Shown here piece by piece: positions 49,541-61,009 of a stretch of DNA of 64,000 bases. Each line of letters starts with the position of its first letter. Positions within the stretch are counted from its first letter, which is position 1. The notes beneath the pieces were generated by a model. That model did no database searches. It was not told where the DNA came from and saw nothing but the letters and a program-made list of their open reading frames with translations. This stretch comes from Paguma larvata (Eukaryota > Chordata > Mammalia > Carnivora > Viverridae). Position numbers and translations under genes: made by a program. The DNA lies in NCBI GenBank assembly GCA_030068075.1, contig CM057829.1, forward strand, positions 83,753,132 through 83,817,131, given 5' to 3'.

Positions 49541-49905
49541 CTGCAGTAAACAAACACAGATTTCAGGGACTTGACAAAACAAGTTTCTTCCCAGGACTAC
49601 AAATTAGTAGTTTGCAGGAAGGGATTCATGCTAACTATTATTGCCCAAAGACCCAAACTGACCAAGTCCTCATTTTGACAACAGCTCCCCCTCTCACTTT
49701 GATGAGAGGAAATAAACACAACAAATCAGGCACTGGATCCTATATCTTTTTCCCCAGAAGTGATGTGTTGCTCTTTTCACATTTTGGATTAAAGCATGTC
49801 ACAGGGTCACACTAACTTTTAAAGAGGGGCTTCCCTACCATATAAATGAAAGCAAGAGACATGAATTCCTATGAACGATCTTAATATCTAGCCTTAATAT
49901 CTAAA
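49541..49905. other. Possible old interspersed repeat splitting a MIR
   Basis: About 365 bp separate two parts of one MIR. The segment contains TTCTTCCCAGGACTACAAAT and ATGTTGCTCTTTTCACATTT-like phrases (after GAAGTGATG) that recall an old repeat, but I could not name the family. A chance neighbour relation between two MIR pieces is possible. Confidence 0.35.
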
Positions 49906-50522
49906 GGCTACAGTGACTAAATAGAGGAGGCAAGGATCCAAAGTCAGGCAGTCAGACTGCAAAGTTAGGATGTTTAGCCACTAAGCCTAGGCATTGGATA
50001 TAGGTGAAATGAGTTCGAAGCAAGGAGTCAGTAGGTATTGCCCTCCTGATGGAAACCTGGTAATTTCTTTGTGACTGGGTACCACAGACAAATGACCTTA
50101 CCTCATAGGGTTTCATCATGGTCCTATATACTTTGAGGAGTTAGGGCCAGTGGCATCCAGGACCCCTTTCTGTTCCTATCAAATATCTAAGGATGCAGCT
50201 ATAAAACTGAGCCTCTTTTCTAGGAATCCTTCTGCTATTGATTATGTAAAATGCTTTTCTACCTGAATCACCATTACAACCTGGTTCTGATTCATATACT
50301 TCCTTCAGTTGGCTTAATGGTAAATTCACTTTGCTTTGTTATAATGCATTGCAAATCATGTGAGGTTTTTGTTTGTTTGTTTGTTTTTCACAATCTCATT
50401 GCCTGTCATACCCACAAGTTTCAACAGTGTAGAGGAAAGTAATTTAGAGGGTATCAGAAAGCAACTTTTCTTAAGATTCCCCATTGTCCTGCAGAGCATT
50501 TCTCACTAAGAGATAGACTATA

Positions 50523-50700
50523 CAATAGTTGCCCCTTATCCAGGGCTTTGCTTTCCATGATTTTCGTTGCTCACAGCTAACCGTGGTCTAGAAGCAGATC
50601 ATCTTCCTTATGATGAATTAAATCATCAGAAGATCAAGAGTAGCCTAATGCTAGGTTACAATCCCTATGTTATTCACCTCACTTTACCTCACCCCATTGA
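50523..50700 (+). mobile_element. Tigger-like DNA transposon fragment (left end)
   Basis: CAATAGTTGCCCCTTATCCA is the terminal inverted repeat, preceded by TA. It is followed by GCTCACAGCTAACCGTGGTC, TAGAAGCAGATCATCTTCCT, AGATCAAGAGTAGCCTAATG and TATTCACCTCACTTTACCTC in the order of a Tigger3/MER2-like element. The right half is missing. Confidence 0.75.
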
Positions 50701-50704
50701 TGAC

Positions 50705-50850
50705 TTTCTCTCTTCTCCACCTCTCCTTCCAAAAAAAAAAAAGTAATTAAAATGATGGAATTTCAAAAGACATAATCGTATAGAGACAACGAATAAGAGA
50801 ATAAATGCTTTTCTTCCCTTAGTTTTTATTCCTTACTTTTTATTGGCCTG
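50705..50850. other. Unassigned short stretch
   Basis: Holds a 12-base A run at about 50732. Nothing else recognised. Confidence 0.5.
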
Positions 50851-50854
50851 TTTA

Positions 50855-52850
50855 ACACTCCATGTATAATTTAAAATATTTTGACAACATAAACGGAATC
50901 TAGATAGTGAATTATATGCCTTACGTGGCTTTGTAATCCCTCTCTTCCTCATCTCCCTGTTACCTCTTCCTCATCTCCCTGTTACCAACAGCCTCTACGT
51001 ATCTTCAGGCAGCCATTGGTCTGCTTTCTGTCCTTAGATTAGTTTCCATTTTCTAGAAATTTAAATATACATTGAGTCATATAATATACTGGTTGTTTTT
51101 CATCTTTTTTTTTTTTGCTCCACATAAGAAATTCACCCATGTTGTTGCCGTGTCGATAGTTAATTTTTTTTAATTGCTAAGTAGTATTCCAATGTTTAGA
51201 TCTAACACAGTATATCCCTTGACTATTTGATAGGTATTTCAGTTTCTAAATTCAGGCTTTTACAAATTAAGCAGCTATGAACATTGATGCATGAGATTTA
51301 GTATAGACATGTGCTTTGAATAGATACCTAAGGATAGAATGGCTGGGTTATCTAATGGATGAATGATTAACAATTTAAGAAGATGCCAAACTTTTCTAAA
51401 GTGATTGGGTCATTTCCATTCTCATCAGTAGTATATGAGGGGTTGAATTGTTCTCCATCCATGACAGCACTTAGCAGAATCAGACATTACATTCTCCTCA
51501 TTTTAATAAATATATAGTGGTATCTGATTATGATTTTAACTTGCATTTCTCTAGTGACTAATGATGTCAAGTATCATTTCATGTGCTTATTTGCCTTCCA
51601 TATTTTTTATGAAGTGTTGGTTCAAAACTTTTCCATTTTTTTAGATTTCTTGTGTTATTATTGAATTAAAGATTGTCTTCTTTATCTCTCTCTCCATATA
51701 TATTCTTTATTTGTATATCTCTTGTTATATCTGGTATTATATATATCAGTGGTTTTTAATTTTGATAAAACCCACTTTATCAATATTTTTCTTTTATGGA
51801 TCATATTTTTGGTGTCTTCTGCAAGAACTCTTTGTCTAACCCAAGTATCTTTTGTTAACTTCCATTATTTTTATAGTATTATATTTTACCTTTAAGTCTA
51901 ATATCTATTTTGAATATTTTAATTGGTGCAAGGTAGGGAAAAAAGTCAATCTTTCTTGCATATGTGTATATAAAAATCTCAGCATCATGTTAAAAATAAT
52001 CTCTCCACTGATTATCTTTGTAATTGTATCGAAAATCAGTTGTTTGTATATGTGTGGGTTTATTCCTATACTCTCTATTCTGTTACATTGACCTAGTATC
52101 TCTCCTTTTGTCTTTACCATCAAGTTTTTATTACCTGTAGCTTTATAATAAGTATAAAAATCAGCTGTTACTATCCTGTCTACTCTGTCTTTTTCAGAGA
52201 TGTTTTGGCTATTCAAGACCTTTTGCTTTCTGTATAAATTTTATTTTATTTTTATTTAGTTTTTTTTAATTTTTAATGTTTATTTATTTTTGAGAGAGAG
52301 AGGCACAGAGTGTGAGCAAGGGAGAGGCAGAGAGAGAGGGAGACACAGAATCCGAAGTAGGCTCCAGGCTCTGAGCTGTCAGCACAGAGCCCGATGCATT
52401 GCTTGAACTCATGAACCATGAGATCATGATCAGAGCTGAAGTCAGAGGCTTAACCGACTGAGCCACCCAGGCGCCTCCCTGTATGAATGTTAGAATCAGC
52501 AAGTCAGTTTCTATTAAAACCAACACAAACACAAAAAAGCCTAATGAGTTTTCATTTGAGATATATAGTAAATGGACAGATCAATCTGGGAGACTTCACA
52601 TCTTAACAATATTGGATCTTCTGATCATGAACAGGGTCAAACTCTCCATGCATTTAGGTATTTTTTAGATTTGGTAGTTTTCAGTGTACCGATTTTTCGT
52701 GTCTTTTGACAGATTTGTCTATACTTAATGTTTTTTATTCTATTATACATGTATCATTGTTTTCAATTTTTGTTTGATCATTGGTATTATATAGAAACAG
52801 GATTGATTTTTGTATTGATCTTGCATTTTGATGTAACTGTCAGTTACTCT
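50855..52850 (-). mobile_element. Old L1 (L1M-like), reverse strand, with one SINE
   Basis: On the plus strand: AAATTAAGCAGCTATGAACA, CTAAGGATAGAATGGCTGGG, ACTTGCATTTCTCTAGTGAC, TTGATAAAACCCACTTTATC, ATATTGGATCTTCTGATCAT and GTTTTCAGTGTACCG read as reverse L1, 3' UTR through the middle of ORF2. A reverse frame at 51905-52216 (103 codons) is a decayed ORF2 piece. The SINE at 52244-52478 interrupts it. Confidence 0.75.
52244..52478 (-). mobile_element. Feline CAN-SINE, reverse strand
   Basis: The T-rich tail, TTAATGTTTATTTATTTTTG, GAGCTGTCAGCACAGAGCCC and ACCGACTGAGCCACCCAGGC mark a well-preserved copy. CTGTATAAATTTTA (52230-52243) and CTGTATGAATGTTA (52479-52492) flank it with two differences. 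Confidence 0.96.
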
Positions 52851-53103
52851 CTTCTCTGACTTTTAGCCACTTTGGATTCCTCAGAATCTCAGCTCTGTCT
52901 CCTCAATTCAGAGGTGCACCTGGCTCATCTGGTTTGAACCTCTCCAGAACATATACAATAAAATTTAGCATAACAGAGAAAGCTGAAAATTTATGCTTAT
53001 GAAAATGGGAGTAGATATGTGTGAGAGACAATCAGGGGTATTATTACTTGCTTACATTATTATTTCTAGAAAGGCTAGGGATTTAGTGAAACTAGATGCT
53101 TTT

Positions 53104-53315
53104 TTTTGTTTGTTTTTAAATTTTTTTTAACGTTTATTTATTTTTGAGAGACATAGAGTGAGCAGGGGTAGGGAGGGAGACACAGAATCAGAAGCAGGCT
53201 CCAGGCTCCAAGCTGTCAGCACAGAGCCCTACACGGGGCTTGAACTCACAAACTGCAAGATCATGACCTGAGCTGAAGTCGGTCACTCAACCGACTGAGC
53301 CACCCAAGGCGCCTC
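53104..53315 (-). mobile_element. Feline CAN-SINE, reverse strand, with 16-bp duplication
   Basis: TTAACGTTTATTTATTTTTG to CCGACTGAGCCACCC and GGCGCCTC. GAAACTAGATGCTTTT (53088-53103) and GAAACCAGATGCTTTT (53316-53331) flank it with one change. A young copy in unassigned DNA. Confidence 0.97.
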
Positions 53316-53331
53316 GAAACCAGATGCTTTT

Positions 53332-54115
53332 GAAGGTGGTTTGCTTTTGAGGGTGATGTTAACACTGGAGAATTCATTGAAAGCCCCTGTAAAGCACAAT
53401 GATCCAACCTAGACAATAAGGGACAGCTGCTCAGAATCCTTGCTGAAGAGGACTTCGTGGGACTGGGATCCCTTCAGTGCAGATCAGGGCAGGAAGGCGG
53501 AGGTCACAAGAGATGGGAAATAAAAGCACTTGACAGATTAACTATGTGTTTTACTGGATTATAAGAAAATTTATAGTTTCTCAGGATACTTGGGAATAAA
53601 TTAATGGTAGGTACTCAGAAATCTACGCAAATGAAATGAGGCAATTAGCAACTTCAGGGAAAATTAAAAGTTGTACAGGAATGAAAATGTAATCTCTGTG
53701 GTCACTTAATGAGAACCAAGATTTACATAGTATGATGTCATTATGAATACTGAACTAACAAAAAAATTGAAATACCATTGGTGGGTGGGCAGGAATGTAT
53801 GCATGCACGTGTGTCTGTGATATGAAGGCACTGAGTCTCATCTCTTCAGGGCAGGTAGAAAACACCATAAACATAAAAATGAAAAAAAAATACCAGTAAG
53901 GGTAAGCTTTGTTTATTTTTAGAATTATATAGTTAAATGACAAAAAAAAAGAGAAAATTAAAAGAAGTTGCTTTGAATCATTAGGAATCAGATGAATAGT
54001 AGTCAGCAGAAGGCTGCCAGTTGTTATTATTGCATTTATAGGTTTCCATACATGTATGACTTTGATTAAAGTAAAAATAAATCATAAAAACTTATCTTAG
54101 TATCAACACTTAGCA
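53332..54115. other. Unassigned sequence
   Basis: A GC-richer patch at 53440-53510 has no recognised motif. No gene evidence. Confidence 0.5.
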
Positions 54116-54117
54116 GC

Positions 54118-54605
54118 TTCATTGTGTCTGGTTGTAGAGCTAAGAATCTGTAGACAAACTGCCTAGTTTAGAATCTCAGATCCTCTGGAGGGTCTGAGTG
54201 GCTCAGTCAGTTAGGCTTCTGACTTTGGCTCAGGTTATCTCAGTTCATGGCTTTGAGCCCTGCGTCGGGCTCTGTGTTGACAACTCAGAGCCTCGAACCT
54301 ACTTCATATTCTGTGTCTCCCTGTCTCTCTGCCCCTCCCGCCCCATGCTCACTCACTCTCTCTCAAAAATAAATAAATATTTTTAAAAATTGTTTAAAAA
54401 GAATCTCAGATCCTCCAATGATTGAGTTACATTTGAATGTGATATTTCATCTATTGACGCTCAATTTTGTAATCTTCAAAATGGAAATAGTAGCTGTATT
54501 TGCCTCATAAGGCTGATAAGGTAATCCAATAAGGTAATATTTGCGAAGTGCTTAGTACATAGGACTGGGACTGGGACTGGTACATAGTAAGTGCTATCTT
54601 ACTTA
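54118..54605 (+). mobile_element. MIR SINE relic split by a feline SINE
   Basis: Left part 54118-54185 (GGTTGTAGAGCTAAGAATCT, AAACTGCCTAGTTTAGAATC) joins to right part 54416-54605 (AATCTTCAAAATGGAAATAG, TGCCTCATAAGGCTGATAAG, GCGAAGTGCTTAGTACATAG) in MIR order once the SINE and one duplication copy are removed. A small (GGGACT) repeat of about three units lies at 54563-54580. Confidence 0.85.
54186..54399 (+). mobile_element. Feline CAN-SINE with perfect 16-bp target duplication
   Basis: AGGGTCTGAGTGGCTCAGTC to AAAAATAAATAAATATTTTT. AGAATCTCAGATCCTC flanks it exactly at 54170-54185 and 54400-54415. Host is a MIR. Confidence 0.97.
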
Positions 54606-54609
54606 GCAA

Positions 54610-55392
54610 AAAAATCAAAAAAGAACATTGATGTGGTAGAAATATTACCGTGGCTTCATTTTAAAATCTTTACTGAAGAATCAATGCCAAGAACATGGAA
54701 ACATGACTCTACCTTAAACATTTGGATTGATTTAAAATAATCAAAGATTAAAGAGATAAAAGTTATTTTGGATGCACTTTGATGTTTAATTTTTTTTTTA
54801 CTTGCACATTAGTCAGATTCAGATTTCCCATTTTATTTGAAATATACTCATTCAAGAAATTTTTTCGAAGCACTGAAAATCTTGCAATATGATTTTTCAG
54901 AAACCGCAGTGTGGAGAAACAGCTGGCCTGGCCAAGCTTCCTGGCCTAGTTGTGAGCTTGAGTCTGAGATGGATTATCAGAAGAAAAGTTGGCCTACTTT
55001 GAATCTTTCGATAGGAGGGGTTTGTTAAAGCAAAAATGGCCCTGAAGGACGTTGCTGGTATAAAGAGGAGTTCATTCCAGTTTCCACTTATTTGTCAGGC
55101 ACTTGGGAAAATATAAACTACATTTGCCTCAAGGCATCAGCTTATCCTATGGAACCACTGCAAAATTATTCCACAATATATATTAAAACCAGCAACAAAA
55201 CAAAATAAAACTTTTCCCTATATTTTATATCAGTAACCTTTTTGGAATTTGTTGTGAATATCTATTGCTATGAGGAATTCAGTATCATAAAAGGAACATC
55301 ATTAACCTGAGGAAGATATTTCTCATTAACTCAGAAAAAATATTTAAAGAGCAAAATACACTGAAAATTTCAGACTACCTATCTTTAAAACT
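54610..55392. other. Unassigned sequence
   Basis: No gene or repeat recognised. A plus-strand frame at 54837-55028 (63 codons) has no known motif. Confidence 0.5.
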
Positions 55393-55394
55393 CT

Positions 55395-55520
55395 TGGTAT
55401 AGCACGAGCTCCTCAAGGGCAGTGACTTTACTTTTATTTGTGTGCTCTCTCACTCCGTGCACTTTCCAGGACACATTCATCGGTTAGAGAATGTTTATTT
55501 CATGGAGTTAAATGCTGGTT
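55395..55520 (+). mobile_element. L2 3'-end relic
   Basis: GAGCTCCTCAAGGGCAGTGA, CTTTACTTTTATTTGTGTGC and TAGAGAATGTTTATTTCATG match the L2 3' end on the plus strand. Confidence 0.6.
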
Positions 55521-55524
55521 AAAT

Positions 55525-57735
55525 TTTTTTTTCTGCAATTTTATTTTCATGTGACTCAGAGTCTGTCTTGATGAATATTCAGTTTATTCATAGTATTGTA
55601 CCATAAAGGTCATCATGACAGGGCAATAGAGAAAATATGAATATAGGAACTTGAAGATGAGTTGATTCATTTCACAAAGGTAAACACCAAATGCTGCATA
55701 ACTGTCTGCTTTTAATTAGCTTGTCAAAAGATTTTGACAAAGACCTCCAGTGGATTACTGAACAAACCTGGATGCAGATTACTTTTATTGAATCACTTAT
55801 TGTCTTTCATAGCTTTTAATAGAATTGATCTAATCATGCTCATTCTATTCTCTTATCAATTTTACACTCCTCTTTTGTTTGCATTTGTAACTATAAGGTT
55901 CTGTAGAGATAATTTGCCTCCCCCAGGTTTGCTATGCAGTTCTCAGCTTGAACACATACTTCAGATCTCTCCTGATATTTTTATTTGGGTCTAAGTATGA
56001 TATTTCTAGTAGCGTTTATACATTTATTTCTTTCTCTTGTTTTTTCATAAACAGTTTTTTATAGCACTCATCTCCTTCTTACATTTACTATTATAACAAA
56101 ATAAAAACGCAGTCACTTTTTAAAAGAAACTCAGGAAGATAATGTCTTTAGTATAATATCCAATTTCCTTCATCTTCTCTTTCTCATAGATTTTTCCATC
56201 CCCCTCTTCCTCATTACAAATAAGAATGAAATGTTTCTGAAATTAGCAAGTTATCTACAGAATGAGATGATCTGATACAAATCAATTTTCATCTTCACAG
56301 TATTAAATGAATTAATTCACCAAAGTAGCTTGCAAGATAATGAAAGCAAAATGCAAGCAAAGAAATTGAATGACCTTTAACAAGCCTCAAATAGAATTAA
56401 ATGTCAATGTCCTTAAAAGAAGTTTCTTCTGTTTATATCTAGTGGCAACATGTTTTAGCCTAGCCATAGGATGATGGAGAGTTGCTGTGTGATATTGATA
56501 ACTTATATTTTATTTCTAGTGAAAGTTCACTATTCCTAGCAGGACCACAATGTATTTTTTATTTAAATGATTCCTTTCTTTTGAACCTCTCAAAATATTA
56601 CATTTTTCCTTCTGAAAGAGAAACTATTTTATCAAGTACCACCTTTACTTGGCATATGTTAAAACTGCATATTTAAATCAAAGTTGATGATAGCATGTGA
56701 TACAGGTACTTTACAAATGTCACAAAAGTTAGAGGTATTTTTCTCACCAAAAGTCAGAATAGATAAGCTGTTAAAGTTCTAAAGTTCTGAGCGAATCGAG
56801 AGCGGTTGTCCCACATTGAAATGAAGACTTCAAATATTCAAATTCTTAAGAGTCTTATCAAGAGGATAGGGAAGAAGAGAAAAAAAATAGAAGTAAAAAT
56901 AAGTAATAATAATAATAACTCTAGAAATTATGTATAATGAATAAAGTCAAGCCAGATTCTAACATCAAGTTATTAATACTCATACTCCAGCATATTATAA
57001 TTGACTGTATATCCTATAGTATATGAACAGTTACTTATAACTCCATCGATTAATTTTATTTGGCATTCGGGAATTTATATATTACTCTTTGCCTCATTAT
57101 CAATTATAAAGAGACAAAAAATAGGAAAACTATTGCTTCATAAAATCATGTCAATGTGAAAGGATTTCTTATGTACTGCTGAGCTGGATACCTAGAAATA
57201 TAATAAATCCCTTCAGGTAACTTAGATTACCAAAGAGGCGGACTTGAACCAGTGTCCTGATCCCTATTTCTGAGCACTAGCTAGGTGTTATGCACAGTAG
57301 TGGAAGAACCAACTGTTTTCAGTATAAAAGATAGGAAGCGAAGCATACAGAATCAAGCTTTGAGCAGCTGGATATGAATATCAAAATATTGTGCTTTTCA
57401 TTGCAGGGACAGTTCCAATTTGTTCCAGGATATGAAGTACCTTGTTGATCAATATTAAAACTGTAACGCATAAACAGACAGATTAGTTTTATATTACCTA
57501 CCTTCATAACTGAATTTCAGAAATTCAGTCATTTCATTATGTTTAAAATATATTAGGATCAATGATACATAATTTAAAACCCCACAGGGAAATACTCCTA
57601 ATTGACAATGTGGACAATATATAAGAAATGTTTGTGCTGTTTTGCTTATCTGACTATTTTTCTAACATAGCAAGATACTTACTTAAAATCACTCTCCAGA
57701 TCTCCTTGATTAAAAAAAAGATAGAAAAATATATG
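55525..57735. other. Unassigned 2.2 kb AT-rich stretch
   Basis: Contains a (TAA)n run at 56904-56919. No gene or repeat family recognised. Short closed frames on both strands. Confidence 0.5.
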
Positions 57736-57736
57736 T

Positions 57737-57829
57737 ATGTTGAGAACCTACTATGTGAAAATCACTCTACAAACACATAAGGGATACAAAGAAATGCAGG
57801 ACATAGCTCTTTCTCTTCTTTAAAAATAT
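57737..57829 (-). mobile_element. L2 3'-end relic, reverse strand
   Basis: TTGAGAACCTACTATGTGAA, then ACTCTACAAACACATAAGGG and ATACAAAGAAATGCAGGACA, correspond to the reverse L2 tail. The next SINE truncates it. Confidence 0.55.
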
Positions 57830-58065
57830 CAAGTGGTGCCTAGGTGGCTCAGTAGGTTAAGCGTCTGACTTTGGCTCAAGTCATGATCTCACAGATTGTG
57901 AGTTCAAGCCCTGTGTAGGGCTCTGTGCTGACAGCTCAGAGCCTGGAGCCTGGAGCCTGCTTCAGATTTTGTGTCTCCCTCTCTCCACCCCTCCCCTGCT
58001 AATGCTCTGTTTTTCTTTCAAAATTAAATAAACATGAAACAGTTTTATTAATAAATTTTAAAAAA
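57830..58065 (+). mobile_element. Feline CAN-SINE
   Basis: TGGTGCCTAGGTGGCTCAGT, GTTAAGCGTCTGACTTTGGC and CTCTGTGCTGACAGCTCAGA are clear. GAGCCTG is repeated three times in tandem (57938-57960), one unit more than usual. TAAAAATAT flanks the element (57821-57829, 58066-58074). Confidence 0.95.
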
Positions 58066-58074
58066 TAAAAATAT

Positions 58075-59940
58075 TTTATCAATAATATATGCACATAGGA
58101 AGCAATTATAGTAAGGAATAGTGTATAAAATTACATTAATATATTAATCTAACGATCATCTGCTCTTTTGTGTTGTATAAGAACCCAGTGGTGAATACTA
58201 TCTCTGAAGTTCGTACCCTTGTAATCATTATAGATTTGGGGGTAATTAGACAAATAGTATAAAGGGGGCAGTATTGTAACAGTGTCCCAAGAAAGAGATA
58301 TGAATTTCCATTGCCATGGCTCAGGGCTGACTTTATTCTGCATATTAGAAGTTGGTTAAAATAAATAAGTTGGTAGGAAAGAGAGAACAATCAGAAAGGG
58401 AATGAACATAAACATACTCCCTGCTCTAGAAGTCATAGTGTTGAAGATATATTATCTTTCTGATTTGATTATAAGCATTTGGAGTCCTAATATTTCAGTA
58501 TATTTGTTGATTTTGGAATTTATTTCTAAATTCTATCTCATCCTATAGCAGGCCTTGACGACAGCAGGTGTTTCTTAAATTCCTCTTAAATGAATGATAT
58601 ATTTTTCTTATCTGTATATCTATTCTTAAAACTTTGCATCCTCAGAACTGATTTCAAAACATAGATTTTCATGGGCAAAATATTTTTGAGCAAGTCATTT
58701 GACTTAGGAGTTTTAATTTCTGTATGAACAAAATAGAACTTTAATATTAACATGTATGTATTTTAAATATTTTATCAGAAATGAATGTAATATTCCCCTA
58801 AATTGTGCCTGGAACAGGTACCCTTTCCTCCTCAACTGAACTCCTTACTGAAAACTTAACACCACTGTCAAATATCAAGAGCTGATGGTATTGAATAAGA
58901 ATATGTTCCTTAACCTGACTTGTGACATTTGTATTAACATTTTGGTAGATTTAGTAAAATTAATTACTCAATATATTTTTTGAATCTGCAAATTCTAACA
59001 TTTGTATCAGGATTACTTGCACATATAAAGGTACACATGTGTTGCCAAGACATGTCTCATTATATCAAAGCATTTCAGAGGAAAATGCCCTGCAGAGAAA
59101 AATTCAAAATATCCATTCAATATTAGCATTCCTTCTAGTACTAAAATTGTATCTTTTCTACCCAGAGCTGATTTTTGGAGATAGGAGAATACATTGTGTA
59201 GTTCTCAGGGCTGAGAGCAAATGGAACTTTTTTTTTTTTTTCTACTTAACTCAATAATTTCAGGAGCAGGCACCTAATCTGGATATTACATTTTTGTGTG
59301 AAGGTGCCTTTTCCCCATCTCATACACTAGGCACTTAGTCCTAATGGATGCTATTTGCAGACACTGTCTCACTATAAATAACTGTTTCAATGAGGTCAGG
59401 ACCCTTTGTGTTCAACTTATAGTCAGTGTTCCAACAGAATGGCATCTGTGCTTATATCCTGCTTCTGGGGGGGAAAAAACCACACGCACATGAATCTAAA
59501 CTGTTCCACAAACCACATCTCCATTCTATACATCAATATTTGTGTCAAGGAAGTTTTGGTCAGAATGAAGCAAGGTAAATTGAAGATGACAAAATTTCCC
59601 ATGTTTTCTAGTCAAGAATCAAAATGTGTTGTGCTCTGCTGTATATCCGCTTGCATCCATCCTACATATTTTATTTATTTTCTCATTTATTTCTAAATAA
59701 CTAGACCTAAATTTAAATTTATAGATATGGAGCATGGAGCCTCTGGGCATGTTTAAAATACAAGGAAATAAATAAGCGTTCTTACAAAAGTGCCATAAAA
59801 ATCACAATGGAACCCAATTTTTTTTGTACAACAGGTAAAGGGAGAAAAGGCATCTGAGCCTGAAGAGACCAACTAAAGATTTAACCATATTGAAGTAAAA
59901 TTATACTTTTATGAGTTACCTGTGTTACAGAGGAGAGGAA
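58075..59940. other. Unassigned 1.9 kb stretch
   Basis: No gene or repeat recognised. A 14-base T run lies at about 59228. Plus-strand frames at 59039-59257 and 59406-59696 have no recognised domain. Confidence 0.5.
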
Positions 59941-59944
59941 TAGC

Positions 59945-60745
59945 TATGTAGTAGAATAGTATGAAGAAAAGCATGGTTTAATAATGATACCAAACATGTT
60001 AGGTTAGCATATAGTGAAAGTGTCTATTATATTTTTGTTACTGCTATTAATAATTATTTTAAATTGCTAAGCTGATTCATTAAAATCCTTATATAAGTTA
60101 ATCTTTGAAGGAGCCATTAATACCTCTTGAATCCACTTCACATAATAATTATAAAGCAATATTTTCATAATTGGATCATAATTGAACAAATACCATAATT
60201 GACAAAACAAATGTAATTTGATTTTTTGTTGCAAGGTAATATGCTATTCAAATTCATGTATGACTATGAATATTAGACTTCAGGATGGGAAGGGAATTTT
60301 AAAGAACAATTTGCTCAGGTAAATTTATTGTATCTATAGTAAAACAATATGAAGGAAACAATGATACCATACCCAGTATGTAGAGTAGAATAGTTAAGCA
60401 CACATTTAACAAATGTTCCTATTATTATTGCAAATATTATTATTTTAATTGTTAATCTGGTGGATTAAAATCATTAAAGAGTTTAGTAATTCTTCTAGTG
60501 ACTATAAATATCTTCTATAGTCCATTACATATAATAATTTTAAACATAATTAAATAAACAAACATCACATATAAATAAAATAAACATTGAAATGACATTA
60601 TATATAATATTTTAAACATAATTGAATTAAAAAAATAATGTTAATACTCACACATGTTATGAATATTGGACATCTGGATGTTTCTGGTAAGAAGGGAATT
60701 TTACAAAGAGAATTTTCCCAGGTTAATTTATTGTAATGTAAGCAT
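59945..60745. repeat. Diverged tandem duplication, unit about 380-400 bp
   Basis: Unit 1 (about 59945-60330) and unit 2 (about 60330-60745) share a string of blocks in the same order: AATGATACCA (59983, 60360), ATTAAAATC (60079, 60464), ATAATAATT (60142, about 60531), GAATATT (60268, 60661), AGGGAATTTT (60291, 60693), and CAGGTAAATTTATTG versus CAGGTTAATTTATTG (60316, 60719). The offset grows from 377 to 403 bp through indels, so the copies are old. No known family recognised. Confidence 0.75.
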
Positions 60746-60840
60746 AAGAATTTAGGACAAATTTAAGTATGAAACGCTTTCTTCATTGATTTTTTTTTTT
60801 AAGCATGTAAATCTTCAATTGAATTCAAACAAAATTCATC

Positions 60841-61008
60841 TGACTTTGGCTCAGGTCATGATCTCATGGTTCGTGGGCTTGAGTCCTGCATCGGGCTCTG
60901 CGCTGATACCTCATAGCCTGGAACCTGCTTTGAATTTTGTGTCTCCCTCTCTCTCCACCCTCTCCCCTGCTCTTTTTTTCAAAAATAAATGAACATTAAA
61001 AAAATTTA
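60841..61008 (+). mobile_element. 5'-truncated feline CAN-SINE
   Basis: It starts inside the head (TGACTTTGGCTCAGGTCATG), then GGGCTTGAGTCCTGCATCGG and GCTCTGCGCTGATACCTCAT, and ends CAAAAATAAATGAACATTAA. About 40 bp of the 5' end are missing. Confidence 0.94.
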
Positions 61009-61009
61009 A

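Noticed and set aside
51905..52216. 103-codon reverse frame
   Set aside because: It is a decayed piece of L1 ORF2 inside the old reverse-strand L1, without catalytic residues.
52284..52532. 82-codon reverse frame
   Set aside because: It is the read-through of a reverse SINE, with the same wording as frames in other SINE copies.
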